From JAOUEA01 sp963825635 (GTDB lineage: Bacteria; Actinomycetota; UBA4738; HRBIN12): a stretch of 64,000 nt of DNA. The notes below the pieces were generated by a model. The model was not told where the DNA came from. It saw only the letters and a list, made by a program, of their open reading frames with translations, and made no database searches. This document shows positions 48,911-57,369 of this stretch, in pieces (position 1 is the stretch's first letter; the number at the start of each line of letters is the position of its first letter). The stretch is from contig CAWGTU010000001.1 in assembly GCA_963825635.1 (NCBI GenBank), positions 1,302,001 to 1,366,000 on the forward strand. Reading direction: 5' to 3'. Made by a program: the position numbers and the translations under genes.

Positions 48911-50412
48911 GCGGAGGGGCGCCGATCCGAACGCAGGGCCCGGTGGCATCGACGGGTACGATCGCCGACCACTCATCGTCCGGTCGTCGCGCATCGGCGT
49001 TCGCGCCCCTGGACGTGCCCGAGGTCACGGTGCCCGAGTCGCACCGCCGCACCCGGGCTCCGGGTCTCCCTCGGGTCGCGGAGATCGACATCGTGCGTCA
49101 CTACACGATGCTGTCGCAGCAGAACTACGGGGTCGACACCGGGCCCTATCCGCTGGGCTCCTGCACGATGAAGTACAACCCCAAGGTCGCCGAGACCGTC
49201 GCGGCGTTCCCAGGGTTCCAGCGGGCCCACCCGCTGCAGCCCGACGCCACGGTGCAGGGCACCCTGGAGATGCTGTGGCGTCTCGAGGAGGCGCTGTGCG
49301 AGATCACCGCGATGGCACGGGCGACGCTGCAGCCGCCGGCGGGCGCGTGCGGGGAGATGACCGGGCTGCTGATCATGCGGGCGTTCCATGCGGACCACGG
49401 CGGGCCGCGCACGAAGGTCCTGATCCCCGACGCCGCGCACGGCACGAATCCCGCGAGCGTACGCCTCGCGGGGTTCGAGGCGGTCAACGTGCCGTCAGAC
49501 GAGCGTGGCCTCGTCGACGTCGAGGCGCTCCGGGGACTCGTCGACGACGAGGTCGCCGGCCTGATGCTCACGAACCCGAACACCCTCGGCCTGTTCGAGG
49601 AGCGCATCGAGGAGATCACCGCCGTGCTGCACTCGGCGGGCGCGCTCGTCTACTACGACGGCGCGAACCTGAACGCGATCATGGGCAAGGCGAGGCCGGG
49701 TGACATGGGCTTCGACATCGTGCATATCAACACCCACAAGACGTTCGCGACCCCTCACGGCGGGGGAGGGCCGGGCGCCGGACCCGTCGGCGTGGCGGCG
49801 CACCTCGTCGACTACCTTCCGGCCCCGATCGTCGCCCGCGACCCGGACGGCTCGTTCCGCTGGGATCGCGACCGCCCGAGATCGATCGGACGGCTGCACG
49901 GCTTCAACGGGAACATCGGGGTGTTGGTCCGTGCCTACGCGTACGTCTTCGGGCACGGCGGCGACGGGCTCACGGAGGTGAGTGAGCTCGCGGCGCTCAA
50001 CGCCAACTACCTCGCAGGCAGGTTGGCCGACGCGTTCCCGCTCGCGTATCCCGAGGCCCCCCCGATGCACGAGTTCGTCTCGACGGCGGAGCCGCTCAAG
50101 AAGGAGACGGGTATCAGGGCGATGGACGTGGCGAAGCGGCTGATCGATCTCGGGTACCACCCGCCCACGGTGTACTTCCCGCTCGTCGTCGACGAGGCGA
50201 TGATGGTCGAGCCGACCGAGACGGAATCCAAGCAGACGCTCGACGCCATGGCCGACGCGTTCCTGCAGGCGGCCGAGGAGGCCCACACCGACCCGGGCCT
50301 GCTGCACGAGGCGCCCGTCTCCACCCCGGTGCGCCGCCTCGACGAGGCGAGGGCCGCCAGGCACCTCCGGTTGCGGTGGGGGCTCGAGGACGAGCCCGAC
50401 CGACGGCCGTGA
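48907..50412 (+). CDS. gcvPB: Glycine dehydrogenase (decarboxylating) subunit 2
   Basis: 501 aa PLP-bearing subunit. Substrate segment NYGVDTGPYPLGSCTMKYNP, PLP Lys in NTHKTFATPHGGGGPGAGPV, and the C-terminal IRAMDVAKRLIDLGYHPPTV. Decarboxylates glycine and passes aminomethyl to GcvH. Coupled to gcvPA; followed by a small gene overlapping its stop. Confidence 0.96.
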   Translation: MSGGAPIRTQGPVASTGTIADHSSSGRRASAFAPLDVPEVTVPESHRRTRAPGLPRVAEIDIVRHYTMLSQQNYGVDTGPYPLGSCTMKYNPKVAETVAAFPGFQRAHPLQPDATVQGTLEMLWRLEEALCEITAMARATLQPPAGACGEMTGLLIMRAFHADHGGPRTKVLIPDAAHGTNPASVRLAGFEAVNVPSDERGLVDVEALRGLVDDEVAGLMLTNPNTLGLFEERIEEITAVLHSAGALVYYDGANLNAIMGKARPGDMGFDIVHINTHKTFATPHGGGGPGAGPVGVAAHLVDYLPAPIVARDPDGSFRWDRDRPRSIGRLHGFNGNIGVLVRAYAYVFGHGGDGLTEVSELAALNANYLAGRLADAFPLAYPEAPPMHEFVSTAEPLKKETGIRAMDVAKRLIDLGYHPPTVYFPLVVDEAMMVEPTETESKQTLDAMADAFLQAAEEAHTDPGLLHEAPVSTPVRRLDEARAARHLRLRWGLEDEPDRRP

Positions 50413-50621
50413 GCGCTCTCCACGAGGCCCCGTTCCGCTTCACGGTCACGAAGGACGGCCGCGTGCGCATCTCGTGGCGCTCCCGGGTCGTGACGACCGT
50501 GGCCGGTTCCGCGGCGGCCCGGCTGAGCGCCTCCCTCGATGCGGCCGATGACGAGGAGCAGGTCCAGCAGCTCCTCGCGCGCGCCACGGGCAACTTCAGG
50601 CGGGGGAACGAGCGAGGATGA
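50409..50621 (+). CDS. Small conserved protein coupled to gcvPB
   Basis: 70 aa from GTG 50409, which overlaps the gcvPB TGA (GTGA). Sequence: a beta-rich start (FRFTVTKDGRVRISWRSRVV) then a helix (AARLSASLDAADDEEQVQQL) and ATGNFRRGNERG. I recall similar short proteins annotated as hypothetical in actinobacteria, but no function. The ordered secondary structure and coupled start support a real gene; the role near glycine cleavage is unknown. Confidence 0.7.
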   Translation: MSALHEAPFRFTVTKDGRVRISWRSRVVTTVAGSAAARLSASLDAADDEEQVQQLLARATGNFRRGNERG

Positions 50622-50662
50622 CCCTCTCCGGGGCTATCCGAGGCGAAGTGACATAATGCACG

Positions 50663-52948
50663 TTATCGGGAAACAGCGTCTCGGGCGGGAGCGTGCTCGG
50701 TGGGAGGACGCCGGAAACGCGCCACGAGCCCCCAGAGGGTCACGAGCCACAGCGCCTCCACGACGATGCGCCTGGAGAGCTTCGAGTGGCCGTGCTCGCG
50801 TTCGCGGAACGTGATCGGCACCTCCGACAGCGTCGCCCCGAGCTGCCAGGACCGCAGGACGAGCTCGATCTGGAAGCCGTAGCCCTCCGACGCGATCGGA
50901 TCGGCCACGAGATCCTCGAGCAGGGCGCGGCGGTAGACGCGGAAGCCGCTCGTGGCGTCGTGCAGAGGGATGCCCAGCATCAGCCGCGCGTAGGTGTTCC
51001 CGACCCTCGACAGGGCGACCCGGCCGCGACTCCAGTTCGTGACCGAGCCGCCTGGCACGTAGCGGCTCCCGACCACGAGGTCGGCGCCCTCCGCCGCGGC
51101 GTCGAGCAGCCGTGGGAGCTCGACCGGGTCATGGGAGAGGTCGGAGTCCATCTCCACCACGAGGTCGTATCCCTCGGCGAGCGCGAGCCGGAACCCGTGC
51201 AGGTACGCGCTGGCGAGCCCGGAGCGGTGCGGGCGCTCCACCAAACGGATGTGTGGCTCGGTCGACATCACATCGCGCACCAGCGCGGCCGTGCCGTCGG
51301 GTGAAGAGTCGTCGACCACCAGGACGTCCACGTCGTGTGGAGCCTTGCGGACCCCTCGGAGCACCTGCTCGATCGTGGCGCGCTCCTCGAAGGTCGGCAG
51401 GATCACGAGCGTACGGCGCTCGCGGGGTCCGAGCGGCTCGGGGGTGGGTCGCGCGCTCGAGCGCCGCCGCGGGACCACGAGGGCCACAGCCAGGAACGCG
51501 AGGGCGAGCCAGGGGAGCCAGTCCCCCAGCCGGACGTACCACGTGCGCTGATCTGAGGACCGGATGGTGTGCCGAAGGATAGCGGGCTCGAACAACCCTG
51601 CGGATGCGACGATGCGCCCCGATGGGTCGACGAAGGCGCTGATGCCCGAGATCGCCGCGTTCACGTACCAGCGGCCGGTCTCGATCGCGCGCATCTGCGA
51701 CATCTGCAGGTGCTGGGCGCTCGCCGCGGTGAAGCCGTACGAGGCGTTGTTCACGGGCACGATGACGAAGCCCGCACCCGCGTCGACGATGGCGCGGGTG
51801 ATGGCCGGGAAGGAGTTCTCGTAGCAGATCGGCGTGCCGAAGGGCGGCAGGCCGGGGCTCTCGAACAGGTGCGTCCCCTCCCCCGGCGTCCGATCCACGG
51901 GGACCTGGTCGATGGCCTCGATCCATCCGAGCCGCGCACGGAACGGCACGAACTCCCCGAACGGCACGAGACGGGTCTTGTCGTACCGATCGACCTCCGC
52001 ACCCGACGCGTCGAGCTGCACGACCGACGTGTGTTGGCTGCCGTCGGCGTCGCCGATCACGGCCCCGATGACCGTCGGCACGGCCACCTCGGCCACGACA
52101 TCCGAGACGACCGCCCGCAGCTCGGGGTCGGCGGCCGCCGCTGGGTCGAGGGCGCCCTCGCCCCAGACGATCAGGTCCGGACGAGGTTGCGCTTCAAACC
52201 GTCGGTGTTGAGCGATGTTCATCTCCGCGACCCGACGATCCTCGTCGGTGGTCGAGCCGTCGCGGGCCTCGCGCACGTCGATCTGGAGCGTGGCGACGTC
52301 GATGGCCTGCCCCTCGGCGACCGCGAACGGCAACGCGAGCGGCACGAGGGCCAACGCGGCCGCGACGGCGCCGACCACGGCGCGTCCGCGCCGGTCCCCT
52401 CCCCCGTCGACGAGCTGCGCCAGCGCCGCGTTGACCGTCACGACGGCGAACGTCACTCCCCAGACCCCAGCGACCGTGCCGAGGCGCACGGTGGCGAGGT
52501 TGTCGACCTGCGAAACCCCGATCGTGCCCCACGTGAACCCGCCGAGCGGCCACATGCCTTTGCACCACTCGAGCACCGTCCAAGCCGAGGCGATGCCGAT
52601 CACGGTGATCAACGGCCGTCCCGGCCGGCGCAAAGCCGGGACGAGGGCGCCGAACAGCGCTACCCAGAGGGCGGAGACGAGGGTCAGGGCGACCCACGCC
52701 ATCTCGCCGAAGCGCAGGATCCAGTAGAGGGTCGCGCCGTGGAACGCGAGGCCGTAGGCGAGCCCGAGCACGGCTCCCCGGCGCGGGCCGCTCTCGGCGA
52801 GCAACCAGAGCAGCGGCGCGAGAGCGATGAACGCGACCGGCCAGGCGCCGACCGGCGGGAACGCCGCGGACAACAGCGCGCCGGAGGCGGCGGCGATCAC
52901 GAGTGCGAGCGGGAGGGCGGGGCGCGTCGTCAGGCGCAGTCGCGGCAC
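50663..52948 (-). CDS. lnt-ppm: Apolipoprotein N-acyltransferase fused to polyprenol-phosphate mannosyltransferase
   Basis: 761 aa, two enzymes in one chain as in M. tuberculosis Ppm1 (Rv2051c). Residues ~10-490: Lnt with about six membrane helices and a nitrilase domain; the catalytic triad is E264 (VWGEGALD), K324 (YDKTRLVPFGE) and C375 (GTPICYENSF). Residues ~512-750: GT2 dolichol-phosphate-mannose synthase-like domain with VVDDSSPDGTA, MDSDLSHDP and DATSGFRVYRRALLED. Lnt acylates lipoproteins; the GT2 domain makes polyprenol-phosphate mannose for extracytoplasmic mannosylation. GTG 52948 lies inside the DUF4193 gene end (19-nt overlap), so it is translationally coupled. Confidence 0.94.
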   Translation of the reverse strand: MPRLRLTTRPALPLALVIAAASGALLSAAFPPVGAWPVAFIALAPLLWLLAESGPRRGAVLGLAYGLAFHGATLYWILRFGEMAWVALTLVSALWVALFGALVPALRRPGRPLITVIGIASAWTVLEWCKGMWPLGGFTWGTIGVSQVDNLATVRLGTVAGVWGVTFAVVTVNAALAQLVDGGGDRRGRAVVGAVAAALALVPLALPFAVAEGQAIDVATLQIDVREARDGSTTDEDRRVAEMNIAQHRRFEAQPRPDLIVWGEGALDPAAAADPELRAVVSDVVAEVAVPTVIGAVIGDADGSQHTSVVQLDASGAEVDRYDKTRLVPFGEFVPFRARLGWIEAIDQVPVDRTPGEGTHLFESPGLPPFGTPICYENSFPAITRAIVDAGAGFVIVPVNNASYGFTAASAQHLQMSQMRAIETGRWYVNAAISGISAFVDPSGRIVASAGLFEPAILRHTIRSSDQRTWYVRLGDWLPWLALAFLAVALVVPRRRSSARPTPEPLGPRERRTLVILPTFEERATIEQVLRGVRKAPHDVDVLVVDDSSPDGTAALVRDVMSTEPHIRLVERPHRSGLASAYLHGFRLALAEGYDLVVEMDSDLSHDPVELPRLLDAAAEGADLVVGSRYVPGGSVTNWSRGRVALSRVGNTYARLMLGIPLHDATSGFRVYRRALLEDLVADPIASEGYGFQIELVLRSWQLGATLSEVPITFREREHGHSKLSRRIVVEALWLVTLWGLVARFRRPPTEHAPARDAVSR

Positions 52949-53298
52949 AGCGTCCGCTTCTTGTCCGCCAACTGGCTGCGGTGTTTCACCAGGAAGCAGC
53001 GCTTGCAGACGAACTCGGTCTCCTGCATCGGAACGACCCTCGACTCGGCCGGATCGGCAGCCAGCCGCTCCTCCTTCGTGAGGGCGATCACCGCCTCCTC
53101 TTCCTCGTCGGCGTCGGCTTCGTCGGCGGCTTCCTGCTTGACCAGCAGCTCCTGGATCGACTCGACGTCGCCACCGGTCGCGGGGTCCGGAGGCACGGTG
53201 GCATCGGCGAGCTCGGCCTCGCTGGGCTCGGCTTCCTCGTCGATCTCTTCGGCTTCCTCTTCGACCGGTTCTTCGACGTCGCTCATCGTGTCGCTCAT
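52930..53298 (-). CDS. DUF4193 family acidic zinc-ribbon protein
   Basis: 122 aa. The N-terminal ~80 residues are very acidic and low in complexity; the C-terminus holds the zinc motif FVCKRCFLVKHRSQLADKKR then LCRDCA (CxxC...CxxC), the family's mark, found in actinobacteria. ATG 53298 chosen for the GGAGGG 5-10 nt upstream; ATG 53286 is an alternative. Function unknown. It is the first gene of a minus-strand operon with lnt-ppm, in a position analogous to rbpA next to Rv2051c, but it is not RbpA. Confidence 0.85.
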   Translation of the reverse strand: MSDTMSDVEEPVEEEAEEIDEEAEPSEAELADATVPPDPATGGDVESIQELLVKQEAADEADADEEEEAVIALTKEERLAADPAESRVVPMQETEFVCKRCFLVKHRSQLADKKRTLCRDCA

Positions 53299-53695
53299 CT
53301 CATCCCTCCGAGGGTTCGGCCCTCCCTCGATGCGCGCGTATCCTACTGCCACCGTTGCTTCGTGCAACCACGTCGGTGTCATCGGCTCCCGGCCGTCGCA
53401 CGAACGTCACGGAACCTCACGTAACGCGCCTGCCGACGGCGGCATTCCCGTTCGAGATGGGGTGGCGCTGGTCGGCGGAGAGCGGCCGGAGCCCTAGATG
53501 CGAGGAGGGTCCGAGCGACCTTTGGGGCCGCGACGCCGGGGCGCCGCGTTCTCTACTCAGCCGCTCGGACCCTCGCGCGCCCCCGCCGGAGCGGTGGCGC
53601 GGCCGCACGGTACGCCCGCCGGCACGTCGTGGTCAACCGGCGCGGCAGAGAAAGAGTGACAAGGCGCCCCGTGCCGGCGGGCAGAGCCGAGGCGT
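53299..53695. other. Intergenic region with strong hairpins and a minus-strand promoter
   Basis: About 400 bp without a credible gene. Two adjacent structures: arms 53500-53517 and 53562-53576 form a 15-bp stem with a 3-base bulge, enclosing a GC hairpin (~53530-53549); next a hairpin of 53577-53586 with 53591-53600 and a CGGA loop. The near end carries the DUF4193 promoter (53340-53367). Downstream of the amidohydrolase stop on the minus strand, CTTGTCACTCTTTCTC (53645-53660 region) is mildly T-rich. The region could hold a structured RNA or terminators. Confidence 0.5.
53340..53367 (-). promoter_or_regulatory. Promoter of DUF4193-lnt/ppm operon (TTGCAC - 16 bp - TAGGAT)
   Basis: On the minus strand -35 TTGCAC (53367-53362) and -10 TAGGAT (53345-53340), 16-bp spacer, about 42 bp before ATG 53298, leaving a short leader with a good ribosome binding site. 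Confidence 0.6.
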
Positions 53696-55204
53696 TCAGC
53701 TCGCGAAGACCTCGCGGCCGAGCGAGACGGTGAGCACCGGCCGCAGGCCATCGAGAGAGGGCTCCTCGAAGGGATCGGCCTGGAAGGCCGCGAAGTCGGC
53801 ATGCAGTCCCGGCACCAATGTGCCCTTCTTGTCCTCCTGGTGGGCGACGCGTGCCGATCCGATCGTGTGCAGGCGGATCGCCTCGCGGCGGGAGAGGCGT
53901 TGGGCGGGATCGTGGTGGCGTTCGAGGGCATCGAGCGCGCGCATCGGGTCGAGCGCGGTGATCGGGGCATCGGAGCCGACGCCGACCTCGACACCCCGAT
54001 CGAGCATCGTGCGGAACGGATTCATGCCGGCGGCGCGTTCGTGTCCCAGGCGCTGTTCGTAGAGCCCGCCAGGGCCTCCCCACGTTGCGTCGAACGCCGG
54101 TTGGACCGACGCAGCGAGCCCCAGCATCGCAGCGCGCTCCACCAGCGACGTCGTGAGCAACTCGAGATGCTCGATCCGGTGTCGCCTGGCACGGAAATGC
54201 CGACGCTCGCGGGAGTCCAGGGCGTGGTAGACGCGCTCCCAGGCCGCGAGCACCTGCTCGATCGCCCGATCGCCGATCGCGTGCACGCCGACCTGCAGGC
54301 CCGCGGCATGCGCCCCGTGAAAGAACTCGGCAAGCTCGTCGTCGGCGAAGTAGGAGACGCCGTGACCGCCGTCGAGGTACGGGTCGCCGAGCCATGCGGT
54401 TCGCGCGCCGATCGAGCCGTCGACGGGCAGGTCGCCGCCGATCGCGGCGAGGCCGTTCCCGATCGCGGTGCCCAGGTCGGTCGTGGCCGGGATCGGCGTG
54501 GCATCGACCGGAAGGCGGGTTCGATGATCGAGCAGCACCCGCAGATCGGCCTCACCGCTCCAGTGGGGCATCGACATCTCGTGAACCGTCGTGACGCCCC
54601 TCGACGCGGCGAGCGAGGCCGCCTGCAGCTGCAGATCCTGCCTCGCCAGATCGTCGGTGGACGACATCGCCCACGACCCGAGCTCATCGTTCGCCTGCTG
54701 GGTCACGACACCGGTCGGGTCCCCGTTCTCGTCACGGGCCACCCCCGGGCGGTCGAGCATCCCGGCAGCCTCGAGGGCCAGCCGGTTCGCGAGCGCGACA
54801 TGTCCGTCGGCTCGCCGGATCATCAGCGGGCGAGCGCACGCCGTGTCGAGGTCGACGAGGGTCGGGAGCGCGGGTCGATCCCACGCGGACTCGTCGTACC
54901 CGAGCAGGAACAGCGGCCCCTCTCCGTCAGCGGCCCGCTCGCGGACGACGCGGAGCAGGTCCTCGGCCGAGTGGGCAGCCCGGACGTCGCCGTTCGCGAG
55001 CGAGAGACCCGTCTCGGTGAGGTGCACATGCGCGTCGATGAATCCCGGCACGATCGTGGTGCCCGGCAGGTCGACGATCCGATCCGCCTGCGGGGGATCG
55101 CCGACCCCCACACGTTGCACGTGCCGCCCGTCGATCAGCATCCACTCCCCCCTCTCCGGGTAGGCCTGGGTGTGGATGCGGGCGGCGCGATAGAGGGTCC
55201 TCAC
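53696..55204 (-). CDS. Amidohydrolase family 3 protein (YtcJ-like)
   Basis: 502 aa metal-dependent hydrolase. N-terminal beta domain with DLPGTTIVPGFIDAHVHLTE (HxH ligands), centre GDLPVDGSIGARTAWLGDPY, GVHAIGDRAIEQVLAAW (His ligand), RHRIEHLELL (His ligand) and C-terminal GVGSDAPITALDPMRALDAL (Asp ligand). Related proteins act on N-acyl or cyclic amide bonds; substrate undetermined. Start GTG 55204 overlaps the stop of the reverse-transcriptase gene (GTGA), so the two are translated from one mRNA. No signal peptide. Confidence 0.9.
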   Translation of the reverse strand: MRTLYRAARIHTQAYPERGEWMLIDGRHVQRVGVGDPPQADRIVDLPGTTIVPGFIDAHVHLTETGLSLANGDVRAAHSAEDLLRVVRERAADGEGPLFLLGYDESAWDRPALPTLVDLDTACARPLMIRRADGHVALANRLALEAAGMLDRPGVARDENGDPTGVVTQQANDELGSWAMSSTDDLARQDLQLQAASLAASRGVTTVHEMSMPHWSGEADLRVLLDHRTRLPVDATPIPATTDLGTAIGNGLAAIGGDLPVDGSIGARTAWLGDPYLDGGHGVSYFADDELAEFFHGAHAAGLQVGVHAIGDRAIEQVLAAWERVYHALDSRERRHFRARRHRIEHLELLTTSLVERAAMLGLAASVQPAFDATWGGPGGLYEQRLGHERAAGMNPFRTMLDRGVEVGVGSDAPITALDPMRALDALERHHDPAQRLSRREAIRLHTIGSARVAHQEDKKGTLVPGLHADFAAFQADPFEEPSLDGLRPVLTVSLGREVFAS

Positions 55205-55947
55205 GGCGGGCGCATCATGCCACGAGCCGACCCCGTTCCGACGGAACGCCGCGACACGCCCTCGAGCAGGGTGTCGGGATCGACGACGACCCGGCACTTC
55301 GCGGGATGCGCCTGGAGGCCGATGGCGTCGAGCGTCCGAGCGAACGTGGCGGCGGCTCGCCGGGCCCCCCGTCGGTCGTGCGCGAACACCACGATGTCAT
55401 CCACCCAACGGAACGAGGGGGTGCCGAACTCACCCATCAGAGCCCTGTCGACCGACGCCAACACCGCGTTGGCCAGCACGGCTGACGGCTCGGGGCCGAT
55501 GGGGAGGCCGCGGACCCCGTGATCGTCGAAGCGCCGCAGGACCCGGACGATGCGCTCGATCGGCTGCGGGGGGACGCCGAGCTCTCGCAGCGCGCGATCC
55601 ACGATCGGTGGATCGATCGAGCCGTAGCAGTCGTGCACGTCGCCGACGAACGCCGCCCGCCAGGGCCCCGCCGCCGTCGACGCGATCGAGCGCGCGTACC
55701 GGCGACGAGCGGCGGCCCATGGCTCGAGCACCACTCCCGTCGAGGTCGATCGCGCTCGGTTCGCGACGACGGCCTCGGCGAGCGCGCGCTCGACCACCGG
55801 TGTCACGGCGCCGACGGCGGCCCCGTACCGGTGACGGCTCCGTTCACCGAGGTGGGTGATCGTGCGAACCCCGCCGCCGGGTCTGGAGACGATCTCGGTA
55901 CGGATCGACTCGTCGCGCCACCCCGATCTCGGGCTCGAGAGTCGCAC
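55201..55947 (-). CDS. Standalone reverse-transcriptase-like protein (RVT_1 core)
   Basis: 248 aa, RNA-directed DNA polymerase fold. Fingers start: EIVSRPGGGVRTITHLGERS (RT1-like); motif A (RT3): FVGDVHDCYGSID with D103; RT4: GLPIGPEPSAVLANAVLASV; motif C (RT5): FRWVDDIVVF, i.e. WVDD with D183-D184 in place of YADD; RT6: GLQAHPAKCRVV. The chain ends ~30 residues later, so there is no full thumb, maturase X domain or endonuclease. GTG 55947 is set by AAGGAG 6 nt upstream. No retron msr/msd or diversity-generating repeats were seen. It is coupled to the downstream amidohydrolase. Similar small actinobacterial RTs exist; function unknown. Confidence 0.85.
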   Translation of the reverse strand: MRLSSPRSGWRDESIRTEIVSRPGGGVRTITHLGERSRHRYGAAVGAVTPVVERALAEAVVANRARSTSTGVVLEPWAAARRRYARSIASTAAGPWRAAFVGDVHDCYGSIDPPIVDRALRELGVPPQPIERIVRVLRRFDDHGVRGLPIGPEPSAVLANAVLASVDRALMGEFGTPSFRWVDDIVVFAHDRRGARRAAATFARTLDAIGLQAHPAKCRVVVDPDTLLEGVSRRSVGTGSARGMMRPP

Positions 55948-56140
55948 AGGACGCTCCTTCCATGCCGCGTCGCGACGGCCGGAAGGAGGGCGGCGTCGAT
56001 GGCACGTTCTATCCGGGCGCCGCGCCGTACACAATCCCCCGAAGGGCGCACTCAGGCATCACCCGACGCATCCGCCCCCGAACCCATCGGCACCGAACGG
56101 CCCACTCCCACGGTCGATGCTCCCGGCTCCGCACGGGCCA

Positions 56141-56146
56141 TATGAT
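56141..56146 (+). promoter_or_regulatory. -10 element (TATGAT) for the Lrp gene
   Basis: TATGAT ends 6 nt before ATG 56153. It lies in the 205-bp gap divergent from the reverse-transcriptase gene; for that gene no confident promoter was found. Confidence 0.5.
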
Positions 56147-56152
56147 TGGCCG

Positions 56153-56596
56153 ATGCTCGACGAGCGTGACCTCGATATCGTCGCCGCCCTCCAACAGGAC
56201 GCTCGGGCCACCTACGCCGACGTGGCCGCCCGCGTCGGGCTCTCGGCGTCGGCCGTGCACGATCGGGTGCGCAAGTTGGAGCAGCAGGGCGTGATCCGCG
56301 GCTACGCGGCCGTCGTCGACCCCGAAGCGCTCGGCCTGTACGTCACGGCCCTTATCGCTGCGTCGCCGCTCGATCCGCGCCAGCCCGACGATCTCCCCGA
56401 CCGTGTCGCGGAGTTCCCCGAGGTCGAGGACTGCTTCAGCGTGGCGGGAGAGACGAACTACGTGTTGAAGGTGCGCACGCGCACGACGACGGAGCTCGAG
56501 GACCTGATCCGCCGCCTGCGCGAGAAGGCCAATGTCGCGACGCGGACGACGATCGCGCTCTCGATCCCGTTCGAGCGCCGCCCCCTGCGGCCCTGA
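56153..56596 (+). CDS. Lrp/AsnC family transcriptional regulator
   Basis: 147 aa. N-terminal HTH (LDIVAALQQDARATYADVAA, RVGLSASAVHDRVRKLEQQG) and C-terminal RAM ligand-binding domain (VEDCFSVAGETNYVLKVRTR, LIRRLREKANVATRTTIALS). Binds amino acids or related effectors as an octamer. Divergent from the RT-amidohydrolase operon, it might control it, as Lrp regulators often control adjacent genes; that is inference. Confidence 0.9.
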   Translation: MLDERDLDIVAALQQDARATYADVAARVGLSASAVHDRVRKLEQQGVIRGYAAVVDPEALGLYVTALIAASPLDPRQPDDLPDRVAEFPEVEDCFSVAGETNYVLKVRTRTTTELEDLIRRLREKANVATRTTIALSIPFERRPLRP

Positions 56597-56679
56597 CCGG
56601 CGCTTGGGGGGTGCTCCCGCCCCGACGTCGACGTTGGGGCGGAGGAACCCTCTCCGGAGTCTCGTGGGATGATGCACCG

Positions 56680-57369
56680 ATGACGCGCCGCCGTTCCCTG
56701 GTCGCAGCGCTCGCATTCGTCGCCGGGTCCTGGGTCCTCGTTGCCTGCGGCTCGCCGAGCTACGAGTACGTCCGCAACACCGAGGCGCGAACCGCGTTCA
56801 AGGTGCCGATCGAGTGGACGGTCTTCGACGAGGCGACGCTGCAGGGCGAGCCGGCGGGCCCGCCCGTGAGCACCCCCGATCCCGTCGAGTGGCTGATCGG
56901 CCTCGATGCCCACCCCTCCCCCACCGTCGAGCACGTGATGTCGCAGGCCGGCTACTACTCGGACTACCCGCAGGGGATCGCCGCTGTGCTGCGGCTCACG
57001 GTGCAGCAACGCGACGGCATCAACTACGAGGCGCTGCGAAACCTGATCGTGCCGATCGACGCGATCCAGGACGAGGTCGGCCGTGAGGCGGTCGCGTTTC
57101 TCGCCTACGACGATCGCGTCGAGAAGGACGGGTTCCGTGGGCTGCACTTCGAGGCACAGATCTGGGCCTCCGCACTCGAGGGCGATGTGGCAGCCGGAGG
57201 TCCCGACGTGTTCTTCGACGATCGGTTCGTGCAGATCTCGCAGACCGCGTACATGGACCCGGCATCCGACAAGGTCTACGTGTTGGCGGTGCTCTGCAGC
57301 GCGGAGTGCTACGGCCGCAACCGCGGCGACATCGAATCGGTGATCGACTCCTGGGCGGTGATCGCGTGA
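56680..57369 (+). CDS. Lipoprotein of unknown function coupled to an FtsH-like protease
   Basis: 229 aa. Signal peptide TRRRSLVAALAFVAGSWVLV with lipobox LVAC (Cys ~23), so it is anchored outside the membrane. The body, from FKVPIEWTVFDEATL through FRGLHFEAQIWAS to LAVLCSAECYGRNRGDIESV, resembles PsbP/Mog1-like lipoproteins that contain a C-terminal 'yvl' strand and helix; this is a weak resemblance. ATG 56680. Its TGA overlaps the GTG of the protease gene (GTGA), implying joint function, perhaps as substrate receptor or regulator of the protease. Confidence 0.75.
   Translation: MTRRRSLVAALAFVAGSWVLVACGSPSYEYVRNTEARTAFKVPIEWTVFDEATLQGEPAGPPVSTPDPVEWLIGLDAHPSPTVEHVMSQAGYYSDYPQGIAAVLRLTVQQRDGINYEALRNLIVPIDAIQDEVGREAVAFLAYDDRVEKDGFRGLHFEAQIWASALEGDVAAGGPDVFFDDRFVQISQTAYMDPASDKVYVLAVLCSAECYGRNRGDIESVIDSWAVIA

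Noticed and set aside
50651..50668. AT-rich palindrome ATAATGCACGTTAT
   Set aside because: It overlaps the lnt-ppm stop codon and lies between convergent gene ends, so an operator role is unlikely; kept only as a curiosity.
53371..53695. tmRNA, RNase P RNA or SRP RNA in the gene-free region
   Set aside because: None of the diagnostic sequences (tRNA-like ends, P4 GAGGAAAGTCC, GGAAGC tetraloop helix) could be found by eye.
55201..55947. Retron or group II intron interpretation of the reverse transcriptase
   Set aside because: No maturase/X domain or endonuclease follows, no intron domain V-like hairpin flanks the gene, and no paired inverted repeats typical of msr-msd were recognised upstream.
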